Shown piece by piece: positions 8,005-17,014 of a DNA stretch of 26,549 nt. The position numbers and the translations under genes are program-made. Within the stretch, counting starts at the first letter, position 1. Every line of letters starts with the position of its first letter. The stretch is from an uncultured Oscillospiraceae bacterium (GTDB lineage: Bacteria > Bacillota > Clostridia > Oscillospirales > Acutalibacteraceae), in contig UQSH01000020.1 of NCBI GenBank assembly GCA_900543795.1, positions 1 through 26,549 on the forward strand. The letters are read 5' to 3'. Below the pieces are notes generated by a model. The model was not told the origin of the DNA and ran no database searches. It saw only the letters and a program-made list of their open reading frames with translations.

Positions 8005-9879
8005 ATGGAAATAAAAAAAGAATATGAATTTCCGATTTATCTTTTTAATAAAGGTGAAAATTACAGGGCATACGAGTTTTTCGGTGTTCATAAAATTAAA
8101 GAGGGTGCTTATGTCTTTCGCGTTTGGGCACCGCACGCTGTTTCCGTTTCCGTTGAGGGCGATTTCAACGGCTGGGATATTGAGTCAAACTATATGATTC
8201 CGATTTCAAACGGCATTTGGGAATGTGTTATAGAGGGCGTTAATGTTTATGACTGCTATAAATATGTTATAAGAACAAAAAGCGGAAGGCTTGTTCACAA
8301 GGCAGACCCTTACGGAGTTCACTGCGAAACAAGGCCCGGAACGGCTTCAAAGGTTTACGAGCTTGCCGATTATAAATGGAACGATAAAAAATGGTTTAAG
8401 GAGCAGGGCACGGGAAGCGTTCTTGAAAAGCCCGTAAATATTTACGAAATACATTTCGGCTCTTGGAAGCAGCACGAAAACGGAGATTATCTTTCATACA
8501 GAGAAATGGCAGACGAGCTTATCCCTTATGTTTCCGATATGGGATACACCCATATAGAAATGATGCCGATTATGGAATATCCGTTTGACGGCTCATGGGG
8601 CTATCAGGTTACGGGATATTTCGCTCCCACCTCTCGCTACGGAGTTCCCGAGGACCTTATGTATTTTGTTGACAAATGCCATCAGGCAGGAATCGGTGTT
8701 ATACTTGACTGGGTGCCTGCTCATTTCCCAAAGGACGCTCACGGACTTTATGAATTTGACGGCGAGCCGCTTTATGAATACAGCGATATGAAAAAGGGCG
8801 AGCACAAGGAATGGGGCACAAGGGTTTTTGATTACGGCAAAAACGAGGTTAAAAGCTTCCTCATCTCCTCCGCCATGTATTGGGCAGACAAATACCATTT
8901 TGACGGACTGCGTGTTGACGCCGTTGCCTCAATGCTTTATCTTGATTACGGCAGAGATGCGGGACAATGGACCCCGAATAAGGACGGCGGAAACGAAAAC
9001 TATGAAGCGGTTGACTTTTTCAGGCAGCTTAATTCGGCTATGTTTAAGGAGCACCCCTCAATTATGATGATTGCAGAGGAATCAACCGCATGGCCGATGA
9101 TAACAATGCCAACGGATATAGGCGGACTTGGCTTTAACTTTAAGTGGAATATGGGCTGGATGAACGATATGCTCCGCTACACCTCGCTTGATCCGCTTTT
9201 CAGAAAGGGCAACCACAACTGCATAACATTCAGCTTTTTCTATGCTTTTTCGGAAAACTTTATTTTGCCGATAAGCCACGACGAGGTTGTTCACGGAAAA
9301 TGCAGCTTACTTAACAAAATGCCCGGCGAATATGATATGAAATTCGACGGAATGAGGCTGTTTTTATCATATATGATGGCTCATCCCGGCAAAAAGCTTT
9401 TGTTTATGGGGCAGGAATTCGGACAGTTCAAGGAATGGGCATACGAAGAGGGGCTTGACTGGCTTCTTCTTGATTACGACAAGCATAAAAGGCTTGCGGA
9501 TTTTTCAAAAACGCTTAACCGCTTTTACAAAGATCATCCCGAGCTTTGGGAAATTGATTACAGCTGGGAGGGCTTTAGCTGGATTTCAAGCGATGATAAT
9601 GCAAATTCAACGATTGCATTTCGCAGAATCAGCAAGAGCGGAAAAGAAATTATAGGACTTTTCAACTTCACTCCGAACGAGCATACAGATTATAAAATCG
9701 GAGTTCCCGAGCCGGGTAAATATAAAGTTATTTTTGATTCAAACCTTAAAAAATTCGGCGGAAGCAAGGCAAAGCTTTCGGGAACATACAAAACAACCAA
9801 AAAGGCAATGCACGGCTTTGACCAAAGCATTTCGGTTAAGGTTGGAGGTCTTAACGCATTGTTTATAGAAAAAATATAA
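8005..9879 (+). CDS. glgB: 1,4-alpha-glucan (glycogen) branching enzyme
   Basis: GlgB cuts alpha-1,4 chains and re-attaches them by alpha-1,6 links. The 624-residue protein has an N-terminal CBM48-type domain (about 25-110, with WAPHAVSVSVEGDFNGW), a GH13 barrel (about 150-500) and a C-terminal beta domain. Catalytic residues are visible: nucleophile Asp305 in GLRVDAV, acid/base Glu358 in MIAEES, and the transition-state Asp426 in PISHDEVVHGK. The GH13_9 subfamily fits. The start ATG has GGAGATGAG about 10-14 bases upstream. First gene of the glycogen operon, which follows a leader with a possible attenuator. It lacks the extra N-terminal module of the long E. coli-type GlgB (about 730 residues). 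Confidence 0.97.
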   Translation: MEIKKEYEFPIYLFNKGENYRAYEFFGVHKIKEGAYVFRVWAPHAVSVSVEGDFNGWDIESNYMIPISNGIWECVIEGVNVYDCYKYVIRTKSGRLVHKADPYGVHCETRPGTASKVYELADYKWNDKKWFKEQGTGSVLEKPVNIYEIHFGSWKQHENGDYLSYREMADELIPYVSDMGYTHIEMMPIMEYPFDGSWGYQVTGYFAPTSRYGVPEDLMYFVDKCHQAGIGVILDWVPAHFPKDAHGLYEFDGEPLYEYSDMKKGEHKEWGTRVFDYGKNEVKSFLISSAMYWADKYHFDGLRVDAVASMLYLDYGRDAGQWTPNKDGGNENYEAVDFFRQLNSAMFKEHPSIMMIAEESTAWPMITMPTDIGGLGFNFKWNMGWMNDMLRYTSLDPLFRKGNHNCITFSFFYAFSENFILPISHDEVVHGKCSLLNKMPGEYDMKFDGMRLFLSYMMAHPGKKLLFMGQEFGQFKEWAYEEGLDWLLLDYDKHKRLADFSKTLNRFYKDHPELWEIDYSWEGFSWISSDDNANSTIAFRRISKSGKEIIGLFNFTPNEHTDYKIGVPEPGKYKVIFDSNLKKFGGSKAKLSGTYKTTKKAMHGFDQSISVKVGGLNALFIEKI

Positions 9880-9886
9880 AAGGTTT

Positions 9887-9924
9887 GGCAATGAAAGCCA
9901 CTGTTTAAATTGCTCTTCATTGCC
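9887..9924 (+). other. Intercistronic hairpin between glgB and glgC
   Basis: GGCAATGAA (9887-9895) pairs perfectly with TTCATTGCC (9916-9924); an inner AGC/GCT extends the stem after a one-base bulge. There is no U-tract, so termination is unlikely. It sits just 5' of the glgC ribosome site (GGGAGG) and could be a processing or stability element that sets the ratio of GlgB to the downstream enzymes. Confidence 0.55.
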
Positions 9925-9944
9925 TAAAACAGGGAGGAATTTTT

Positions 9945-11153
9945 ATGGCTCATAAATCAAATGTTGTTGCAATGCTTCTTGCAGGCGGTCAGGGAAGCCG
10001 TTTGGGAGTTCTTACCAAGAAAATTGCAAAGCCTGCCGTTCCTTACGGCGGAAATTACCGCATTATAGATTTCCCTCTTTCAAACTGTGTTAACAGCGGT
10101 ATATACACAGTAGGCGTTTTAACACAATATCAGCCCCTTGAGCTAAACGATTATCTCGGAAACGGTCAGCCTTGGGATTTAGACAGACAAAACGGCGGAG
10201 TTCATGTTCTTTCTCCTTACGAGGCAATCGGAGGAGCGGAATGGTATAAGGGCACTGCAAATGCAATTTACCAAAACATTAATTTCATTGAAAAATACGA
10301 TCCGGAATATGTTGTTGTTCTTTCAGGCGACCATATTTATAAAATGAATTACGCCAAGATGATTGATTTCCACAAGAAAAACGACGCCGCCTGCACAATT
10401 GCGGTGCTTGAGGTTCCGTGGGAGGAGGCTTCACGCTTCGGCATTCTTGCAACTGATGAAAACGATAAAATCTATGAATTTGCAGAAAAGCCCGCAGAGC
10501 CGAAATCAAACAAGGCTTCAATGGGCGTTTATGTGTTCAGCTGGGACAAGTTAAAGCATTATCTTATTCAGGATGAAAACACCGAGGGCTCTTCAAACGA
10601 TTTCGGCAAAAACATTATTCCCACCATGCTTGACGCAGGTGAAAGAATGTTTGCGTTCCCGTTTAAAGGATATTGGAAGGATGTTGGCACAATCGACTCT
10701 CTTTGGGAGGCAAATCTTGATATAATCAACCCCAATGTTGACCTTGATTTGAGCGACCCGAGCTGGAAGATTTACAGCAGAAATCCCGTTAGTCCTCCTC
10801 ACTATATCGGAAAGAACGCAAAAGTTGAAAACTCCTCTGTTTCCGAGGGATGTGAAATTGAGGGTAATGTTGATTACAGCGTTATTTTCAGCAATGTAAC
10901 TATTGAAGAGGGTGCCGATGTCAGATACAGTGTTATTATGCCGGGAACGGTTATTAAAAAGGGTGCAAAGGTTTATTATTCAATAGTTGCCGAAAACGCA
11001 GTTGTTGAGGAAAACGCAAAGATTGGCGAAATTCCCGAGCTGCTTGAAAAGCCTGAGGAATGGGGCATTGCCGTTATCGGCTCTGACGCAAAAATAACCG
11101 CAGGAAAGCAAATCGAACCGGGCGTTATGATAAAATCGGGCGAGGAGGTATGA
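9945..11153 (+). CDS. glgC: Glucose-1-phosphate adenylyltransferase, catalytic subunit
   Basis: GlgC makes ADP-glucose from glucose-1-phosphate and ATP, the committed step of glycogen synthesis. The 402-residue protein has an N-terminal nucleotidyltransferase domain with the intact loop LLAGGQGSRLG (residues 11-21), KPAVPYGGNYRIIDFPLSN, and the metal-site GDHIYKMNY. GYWKDVGTIDSLWEANLD precedes a C-terminal left-handed beta-helix with hexapeptide-like repeats (about 290-385). GGGAGG lies upstream of its ATG. It overlaps the 3' side with the ribosome site of glgD. In Firmicutes GlgC commonly forms a heteromeric enzyme with the glgD product, whose gene follows. Confidence 0.96.
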   Translation: MAHKSNVVAMLLAGGQGSRLGVLTKKIAKPAVPYGGNYRIIDFPLSNCVNSGIYTVGVLTQYQPLELNDYLGNGQPWDLDRQNGGVHVLSPYEAIGGAEWYKGTANAIYQNINFIEKYDPEYVVVLSGDHIYKMNYAKMIDFHKKNDAACTIAVLEVPWEEASRFGILATDENDKIYEFAEKPAEPKSNKASMGVYVFSWDKLKHYLIQDENTEGSSNDFGKNIIPTMLDAGERMFAFPFKGYWKDVGTIDSLWEANLDIINPNVDLDLSDPSWKIYSRNPVSPPHYIGKNAKVENSSVSEGCEIEGNVDYSVIFSNVTIEEGADVRYSVIMPGTVIKKGAKVYYSIVAENAVVEENAKIGEIPELLEKPEEWGIAVIGSDAKITAGKQIEPGVMIKSGEEV

Positions 11154-11158
11154 GAGCT

Positions 11159-12283
11159 ATGAACGGAAAAAAGGTTTTAGGTATAATTTTTGCAAATATT
11201 CACGAAGAATCACTTGATAGCTTAACTGCTATGAGAACTATGGGCTCCGTTCCTTTCTGTTCAAGATACAGACTTATTGATTTTCCGCTTTCCAATATGG
11301 TTGAAAGCAATGTAACAAAGGTTGGCGTTATCACAAACGCAAACTTCCAATCACTTATGGACCATGTCGGAACAGGCAAGCCTTGGGATTTAAGCAGAAA
11401 AAACGACGGACTCTTCATTCTGCCTCCGTTTAATGTTGGCAGCGCGGCAATGTGGGGCAACAGAATTGATGCAATTTACGGCAATATGGGATTTCTTGAG
11501 CAAAGCAATCAGGACTATGTTGTTATGAGCGATTGCAACAATGTTTTATCTCTTGACTACAAGGCACTTTTCAACGCTCACGAGGCTTCGGGAGCAGACA
11601 TAACGGTTGTTGGCGTTAAGGCTCCTATGCCCGATAAAATCGGCTCTATCCTTTGCTTTGACAAGGTTGAGGCAGACGGCAGAATTACCGAAATGAGCCT
11701 TGACAGGCAGACAGACGGCGATGTTTACCACAGTGTTAATATCGTTATTATGAAAAAATATTTGCTTGAATCTCTTATCACAACTGCACATTCAAAGAAT
11801 GAAATTTCCTTCCAAAGAAATGTTCTTATGGCAAATGCAAAGGATTTAAAGATTTACGCCTATGACGCAACAGACAGCTTTGTTGGCACAATATCCTCCA
11901 TTCAGGCATATTACGATGTTTCAATGAAGCTTCTTGAAAAGGAAAGCCGTGCAAAATTATTCAGCCGGGAATTTCCGATTTACACAAAGGAAAGAGACGA
12001 TATGCCGTCTCTTTACGGCATTGAATCTCAAGCAAGCAATTCCCTTGTTGCAGACGGCTGCATCATTGAAGGAACAGTTGAAAATTCAATAATATTCAAG
12101 GGTGCAAAGGTTGCCAAGGGAGCAGTTGTTAAAAATTCAATTCTTATGCAGGATACTGTTGTGGGCGAAAACGCAAAATTAAACTGCGTTATAGCCGATA
12201 AGGATGTCAGCATCAAAAACGGTGTTGAGCTTTCGGGCGCTCCCTCCTTCCCTGTTACTCTTTCAAAGGGAACAAGAATTTAG
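11159..12283 (+). CDS. glgD: GlgD, non-catalytic ADP-glucose pyrophosphorylase subunit
   Basis: A 374-residue GlgC paralogue. It keeps the overall fold, seen in YRLIDFPLSNMVES, GTGKPWDLSRKNDG and C-terminal hexapeptide repeats such as IIEGTVENSIIFKGAKV. The catalytic glycine-rich loop is replaced (IIFANIHEESLDSL where GlgC has LLAGGQGSRLG) and the GDHIY metal motif reads SDCNNVL. Known GlgD proteins raise the activity of GlgC as partners. Start choice: ATG 11150 lies on top of the glgC stop with no spacing from the ribosome site, whereas ATG 11159 has GGAGG ten bases upstream and starts MNGKKVLGIIF, so the latter is preferred. It lies 17 bases before glgA. Confidence 0.93.
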   Translation: MNGKKVLGIIFANIHEESLDSLTAMRTMGSVPFCSRYRLIDFPLSNMVESNVTKVGVITNANFQSLMDHVGTGKPWDLSRKNDGLFILPPFNVGSAAMWGNRIDAIYGNMGFLEQSNQDYVVMSDCNNVLSLDYKALFNAHEASGADITVVGVKAPMPDKIGSILCFDKVEADGRITEMSLDRQTDGDVYHSVNIVIMKKYLLESLITTAHSKNEISFQRNVLMANAKDLKIYAYDATDSFVGTISSIQAYYDVSMKLLEKESRAKLFSREFPIYTKERDDMPSLYGIESQASNSLVADGCIIEGTVENSIIFKGAKVAKGAVVKNSILMQDTVVGENAKLNCVIADKDVSIKNGVELSGAPSFPVTLSKGTRI

Positions 12284-12300
12284 AAAGGGCTGTTAAAAAT

Positions 12301-13722
12301 ATGAAAGTTTTATATGTTGCTTCCGAGGCTAATCCATGGATGGCCTCCGGCGGCTTAGGAGATGTTGCCGGCTCGCTTCCCATTGCGCTTCGCAAAAGAT
12401 TAATCGGATGCAGAGTTGTTATGCCTCTTTATGACTCCATCAAGCCCGAATTAAAGGAAAAGATGAAATTCATTACCTCAATTTCCGTTCCTGTTAGCTG
12501 GAGACGGCAATATTGCGGAATTTTCGAGGCAAAGCTTAACGGAGTTGTTTTCTATTTTCTTGATAATCAGTATTATTTCAAAAGAGACGGAATTTACGGT
12601 CATTTCGACGACGCTGAAAGATTTGCATTCTTTGCAAGAGCGGTGCTTGAAATAATTCCCGCTATCGGCTGGAAGCCCGATATTATCCATTGCAACGACT
12701 GGCAGAGCGCTCTTACTCCGCTTTATTACAGCTGCTATTACGCAACAAGAATGGGATATGAAAACATTAAAACGGTTTTCACAATTCACAACATTCAGTA
12801 TCAGGGAAAATACGGAAACGAGCTTCTTCAAGATGTTCTCGGCATTGCTCCCGAGCATTATGATTTAATTCAGTATGACGGCCTCGTAAACTTTATGAAG
12901 GCAGGCATTGAATGTTCAAATAAGGTTACAACCGTTTCCCCAACCTACGCAAAGGAAATTCTTGATCCATGGTATTCTCACGGACTTGATCCGATTTTAA
13001 ATCAGCGTTCGTGGAAGCTTTGCGGAATACTTAACGGAATTGATACTGACAGCTACAATCCCGAAACAGACGCATCTCTTTGGAAAAATTATAACGCAGA
13101 CGATTTTTCAGCAAAGGCAGAAAACAAGGCAGAGCTTCAAAAAATGATGGGCCTTGCCGTTAACCCCGACACACCGCTTATCGGCATAGTTACAAGGCTT
13201 GTTGGCCACAAGGGTGTTGACCTTATGAAAGAGGTGCTTGAAAAGAGCCTTTGGGAAAGAGATGTTCAGTATGTTGTTCTCGGCTCGGGCGAATGGCAGT
13301 ATGAAAGCTATTTCAGAGGTCTGCACGATAAATATCCCGATAAGGTTGGACTTCGTCTTGGCTTTGTTCCCGACCTTGCGAGAAAAATTTATGCAGGTGC
13401 GGATATGTTTCTTATGCCAAGCAAGAGTGAGCCCTGCGGACTTTCGCAGATGGTTGCGCTTCGCTACGGTACTGTTCCGATTGTTCGCGAAACAGGAGGA
13501 CTTAAAGACTCCATTACAGACAGCGGCGACGGAGAAGGCAACGGCTTTACATTTAAAACCTATGACGCTTACGATATGCTCGGTGCAATTTACAGAGCGG
13601 TTGAAGCGTATAACAGCAAGGATTATTGGAAAATGCTTGTTGAGCGTGCGCTTCGCTGTGATATGAGCTGGGGCAAATCGGCAAACGAATATATTAAAAT
13701 GTATAAATCATTACTTAAATAA
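12301..13722 (+). CDS. glgA: Glycogen synthase (ADP-glucose, GT5)
   Basis: GlgA transfers glucose from ADP-glucose to growing glycogen chains. The 473-residue length and both Rossmann-like halves fit GT5. Visible landmarks: VASEANPW at the start, HCNDWQSAL near residue 130, TRLVGHKGVDLM (Lys equal to E. coli Lys277), and SEPCGLSQMVALRYG (Glu equal to E. coli Glu377). One oddity is the N-terminal KTGGL loop: residues 15-19 read ASGGL, so the lysine equivalent to E. coli Lys15, implicated in ADP-glucose binding, is an alanine. Everything else looks intact, so activity is likely. Last gene of the operon, ended by a strong hairpin at 13726. Confidence 0.95.
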   Translation: MKVLYVASEANPWMASGGLGDVAGSLPIALRKRLIGCRVVMPLYDSIKPELKEKMKFITSISVPVSWRRQYCGIFEAKLNGVVFYFLDNQYYFKRDGIYGHFDDAERFAFFARAVLEIIPAIGWKPDIIHCNDWQSALTPLYYSCYYATRMGYENIKTVFTIHNIQYQGKYGNELLQDVLGIAPEHYDLIQYDGLVNFMKAGIECSNKVTTVSPTYAKEILDPWYSHGLDPILNQRSWKLCGILNGIDTDSYNPETDASLWKNYNADDFSAKAENKAELQKMMGLAVNPDTPLIGIVTRLVGHKGVDLMKEVLEKSLWERDVQYVVLGSGEWQYESYFRGLHDKYPDKVGLRLGFVPDLARKIYAGADMFLMPSKSEPCGLSQMVALRYGTVPIVRETGGLKDSITDSGDGEGNGFTFKTYDAYDMLGAIYRAVEAYNSKDYWKMLVERALRCDMSWGKSANEYIKMYKSLLK

Positions 13723-13725
13723 ACT

Positions 13726-13766
13726 AAAAGCACCTTGGGGCTTTCAAAATCCCAAGGTGCTTTTTT
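13726..13766. terminator. Bidirectional terminator between glgA and tex
   Basis: A 14-base-pair perfect stem (13726-13739 with 13751-13764, core GCACCTTGGG/CCCAAGGTGC), an 11-base loop, and a T-run on the plus strand; the minus strand reads TTTTAGTTT. It serves the convergent glgA (plus) and tex (minus). Confidence 0.93.
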
Positions 13767-13837
13767 ATGTTTAATTTATTCAACGAAAGGCTAAATTTAG
13801 GTCAGTCGTTACCCTATTCAATAAGCTTTTGCTGATT

Positions 13838-15997
13838 TTATTGATTTTCATTATCGCTTTTCGGCTTTTTCATTGTTAGCGAAATCCGCTTTTTCTCTGC
13901 ATCGGCAGACAAAACCCAAACGGTAACAATATCTCCCACCTTTAAAATCTCCGACGGATGCTTTATAAACCTGTTTGTTATCTGCGAAATATGAACAAGG
14001 CCGTCCTGATGAACGCCGACATCAACAAACGCTCCGAAATCAATAACATTCCTAACGGTTCCTTTTAGCTCCATTCCTGCTTTAAGGTCTTCAATGCTCA
14101 TAACATCCGTGCGAAGCATAGGCTGAGGAAGCTCTTCACGGGGATCTCTGCCCGGCTTGCTTATTTCCGTTATAATATCAATCAGAGTAGGCTCGCCTAT
14201 TTCAAGCTCCTTTGCAAGCGCACAGGTTCCGTTTGCTTGGGCATATTCCTTTATTTTTGAAACCCTGCCCTGCCTAACCTCTTCATCAGACACACCGCAG
14301 ATTTTAAGAAGCCTTTTAGCCGCAGGATATGATTCGGGATGCACCGCCGTGTTATCAAGAACATCCTTTGAATCTGAAATTCTTAAAAAGCCTGCGCACT
14401 GCTCAAACGCCTTTGGACCGAGCTTTGAAACCTTTTTAAGCTCCGAGCGAGATTTAAAGGAGCCGTTTTCCTCTCTGTACTGCGTTATATTCTTTGCAAT
14501 TGCAGATGAAACACCTGCAACTCGAACAAGCAAAGACGGCGAAGCCGTGTTTAAATCAACGCCAACAGAGTTTACGCAATCCTCAACAACGCCGTCAAGT
14601 GCGCTTGAAAGCTCCTTTGGCGGCATATCGTGCTGATACTGCCCTACTCCAATTGCCTTTGGATCAATTTTTACAAGCTCTGCAAGCGGATCTTGAAGCC
14701 TTCTTGCAATTGAAACGGCGGAGCGCAAAGAAACATCAAATTGCGGAAACTCCTGCGCCGCAAGCTTTGAAGCAGAATAAACAGACGCACCTGCTTCACT
14801 TACAACCATATATGAAATTCCGCAATCAAGCTCCTTTATAACCTCTGCGGCGAAAACCTCTGTTTCGTGAGAGGCCGTGCCGTTTCCGATTGCAAACATT
14901 TTAACATTATATTTATTTACAAGATTCTTTATAATCCTTTTTGCCTCATCTGTTTTACTGTGAGGCGGAGCGCAGTAAATAACCGCCGTGTCAAGCACCT
15001 TGCCCGTTTCATCAACAACGGCAACCTTGCAACCTGTTCTGTAACCCGGATCAAGCCCGATTGTTACCCTGCCTTTAACCGGTGGCTGCATAAGAAGCTG
15101 GGCGGTGTTTTTTGCAAAAACCTTTATTGACTCCTGCGAGGCTCTTTCGGTTAATTCATTTCTAATCTCTCTTTCAATGCTTGGGAAAATCAGGCGTGAA
15201 TACGCATCCTCACACGCCCTGCGAACAAGCTCTGAACATGCACAGCTGTTTTTTATATGAAGCCCCGTAACAACGCTCATTGCGTGGGGCTTATCAACCG
15301 AAACACCCGCCTTCAAAAAGCCTTCCTTTTCTCCTCTGTTGATTGCAAGTATTCTGTGGTTTGGAATTTTTGCAACAGGCTCGGTGTATTCCTTATAAAT
15401 ATCATAAACACCAAGCTCGTCCTTTGCGGCAGATGCCGTTATGCTTCCGTGGGCACGGCAAACATATCTTAATTGCTTTCTTACCTGAGCGTCATCGGAA
15501 ACCGTTTCGGCAATTATATCCATTGCACCGTTAAGTGCGTCCTCAACCGTTTCAACCTCTTCGTTTAAGTATTCCTCTGCAAGCTCCTGCGGATTATCCT
15601 TTGCCGACTGCTCATAAATGCGAAGCGCAAGCGGTTCAAGCCCCTTTTCCTTTGCAACGGACGCCCTTGTTTTTCTTTTTGGACGGAACGGGCGGTATAT
15701 ATCCTCAATCTCCGTTAAGGTTTTTGCATTATCAATGGCAAGGGATATTTCATCTGTCATTTTCTCCTGCTCTGTTATTGACTGCCTAACCTTTTCCTTT
15801 TGTTCTTCAAGAGAACGCAGGTATTCAAGACGCTCAAAAAGCTCTCTTAGTATTTGGTCGTCAAGAGAGCCTGTTGCTTCCTTTCTGTATCTTGCAATAA
15901 AGGGAATTGTGTTTGAATCATCAATAAGCTTAACTGTGTTTTCAATCTGCCAAAGCTTTAAGCCGAATTCAGCGGCAAGCATTTCGTTTATATTCAT
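13838..15997 (-). CDS. tex: Tex family RNA-binding transcription accessory protein
   Basis: A 719-residue homologue of Tex (YhgF), a nucleic-acid-binding protein related to eukaryotic Spt6. Domain order: helical N-terminal region with IPFIARYRKEATG (about 31-43) and DIYRPFRPKRKTRA (about 99-112); YqgF/RNase H-like fold with IGLDPGYRTGCKVAVVD (about 318-334); helix-hairpin-helix repeats around VGVDLNTASPSLLVRVAG (about 485-502); and a C-terminal S1 RNA-binding domain with GTVRNVIDFGAFVDVGVHQD (about 648-667). All domains look complete. The ATG is only 3 bases after the corA stop, with TAGGT inside the corA end, so the two genes are co-transcribed. No promoter seen between them. Confidence 0.95.
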   Translation of the reverse strand: MNINEMLAAEFGLKLWQIENTVKLIDDSNTIPFIARYRKEATGSLDDQILRELFERLEYLRSLEEQKEKVRQSITEQEKMTDEISLAIDNAKTLTEIEDIYRPFRPKRKTRASVAKEKGLEPLALRIYEQSAKDNPQELAEEYLNEEVETVEDALNGAMDIIAETVSDDAQVRKQLRYVCRAHGSITASAAKDELGVYDIYKEYTEPVAKIPNHRILAINRGEKEGFLKAGVSVDKPHAMSVVTGLHIKNSCACSELVRRACEDAYSRLIFPSIEREIRNELTERASQESIKVFAKNTAQLLMQPPVKGRVTIGLDPGYRTGCKVAVVDETGKVLDTAVIYCAPPHSKTDEAKRIIKNLVNKYNVKMFAIGNGTASHETEVFAAEVIKELDCGISYMVVSEAGASVYSASKLAAQEFPQFDVSLRSAVSIARRLQDPLAELVKIDPKAIGVGQYQHDMPPKELSSALDGVVEDCVNSVGVDLNTASPSLLVRVAGVSSAIAKNITQYREENGSFKSRSELKKVSKLGPKAFEQCAGFLRISDSKDVLDNTAVHPESYPAAKRLLKICGVSDEEVRQGRVSKIKEYAQANGTCALAKELEIGEPTLIDIITEISKPGRDPREELPQPMLRTDVMSIEDLKAGMELKGTVRNVIDFGAFVDVGVHQDGLVHISQITNRFIKHPSEILKVGDIVTVWVLSADAEKKRISLTMKKPKSDNENQ

Positions 15998-16000
15998 ATT

Positions 16001-16939
16001 TTAACCTATCCATTTTTTCTTTTTAACAATTAAAGTTATAACCGTTACAACAACAATTGAAAGCACTATCACAAAAAGATAGCCGTATTTCCAATAAAGC
16101 TCGGGCATATTTTTGAAATTCATACCGTACCAGCCGACTATAACCGTCAGCGGAAAAAAGATTGTTGTTACAGCGGTAAAAATCTGCATTGTGTGGTTCA
16201 ACTTTAAATCTATATAAGACTGATATGCATCCTGAAGATGAACAACAGAGCCGCGAAGCAGCTCAACATCATCTCTTAATCTGTTTGTTTTTTGTGTAAA
16301 ATTAGAAATGTAGCGAAGATAATCCTCATCGAATATTTCGTTTTCATTATCTTCGAGTGCTTCGCCTATATCCATAAGCTGCTCATAATAATTGCGAAGC
16401 GTGAGCAGCTCCTTTTTCATACGAAGAAGCTCAAAATTAAAATCATCCTTTGCCTTATCCTTTAAAACAGTTTCTTCAAGCCGTGTTATATCAAACCCGA
16501 TATCCTCAATGGCTTTATAATCCTTATTTGTTATACTGTCCAAAAAAGAATATATGAGCTTTTCAAGCGTTATATTTATCGGGGAATATTTGCCGAGGGA
16601 GGACATAAACTTATCTCTTGTTGAGCCGTCGCTGTCTGCAACATCAACAACAATAAGCAAATTTTTCTTTATAAAAAGTGCTATTATATCCTTTTCTCCC
16701 ATTATTTTCTGTGCATTAATAACCGAAAGCTTCGTAAAGCAATAATCATCATTAACCTCAACTCCAAAGCGAGAATAATGTGCGTCTTGCCCAAGCGACT
16801 CAACATTTGAGCGCGCAAAGCCGAAGTGCTCATAGATTTTTTCAAATTCACTTACGGTTACATAGCCTGCCGTTACATAATGAGGATTTATATCTTCAAT
16901 ACTAACGGTTACAACATCATCGGAAAATTCATAAAACAT
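16001..16939 (-). CDS. corA: CorA-family divalent cation (Mg2+) transporter
   Basis: A 312-residue protein with a long soluble N-terminal funnel domain, a helical stretch (about 150-250) leading to the pore, and two membrane segments at the C-terminus (about 251-270 and 287-306). The family signature YGMNF at residues 271-275 sits at the end of the first segment, and the C-terminal KKKKWIG tail fits the basic sphincter side. CorA pentamers move Mg2+ (some members Co2+/Ni2+). GAAGGCGG precedes the ATG. It is upstream of tex in the same direction and downstream of rubrerythrin, from which a perfect hairpin at 16968-16995 separates it. Confidence 0.93.
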   Translation of the reverse strand: MFYEFSDDVVTVSIEDINPHYVTAGYVTVSEFEKIYEHFGFARSNVESLGQDAHYSRFGVEVNDDYCFTKLSVINAQKIMGEKDIIALFIKKNLLIVVDVADSDGSTRDKFMSSLGKYSPINITLEKLIYSFLDSITNKDYKAIEDIGFDITRLEETVLKDKAKDDFNFELLRMKKELLTLRNYYEQLMDIGEALEDNENEIFDEDYLRYISNFTQKTNRLRDDVELLRGSVVHLQDAYQSYIDLKLNHTMQIFTAVTTIFFPLTVIVGWYGMNFKNMPELYWKYGYLFVIVLSIVVVTVITLIVKKKKWIG

Positions 16940-16967
16940 TAAATCGCCGCCTTCATATAAACGATCA

Positions 16968-16995
16968 GCAGGCAGAATAATAACATTCTGCCTGC
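16968..16995 (-). other. Perfect hairpin between rubrerythrin and corA
   Basis: GCAGGCAGAAT (16968-16978) pairs perfectly with ATTCTGCCTGC (16985-16995) over a 6-base loop. Neither strand has a clear U-tract after the stem, so it may be a processing/stability hairpin or a weak terminator for the rubrerythrin transcript rather than a canonical terminator. Confidence 0.6.
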
Positions 16996-17014
16996 AAGAA
17001 TAAATACATTTGAA

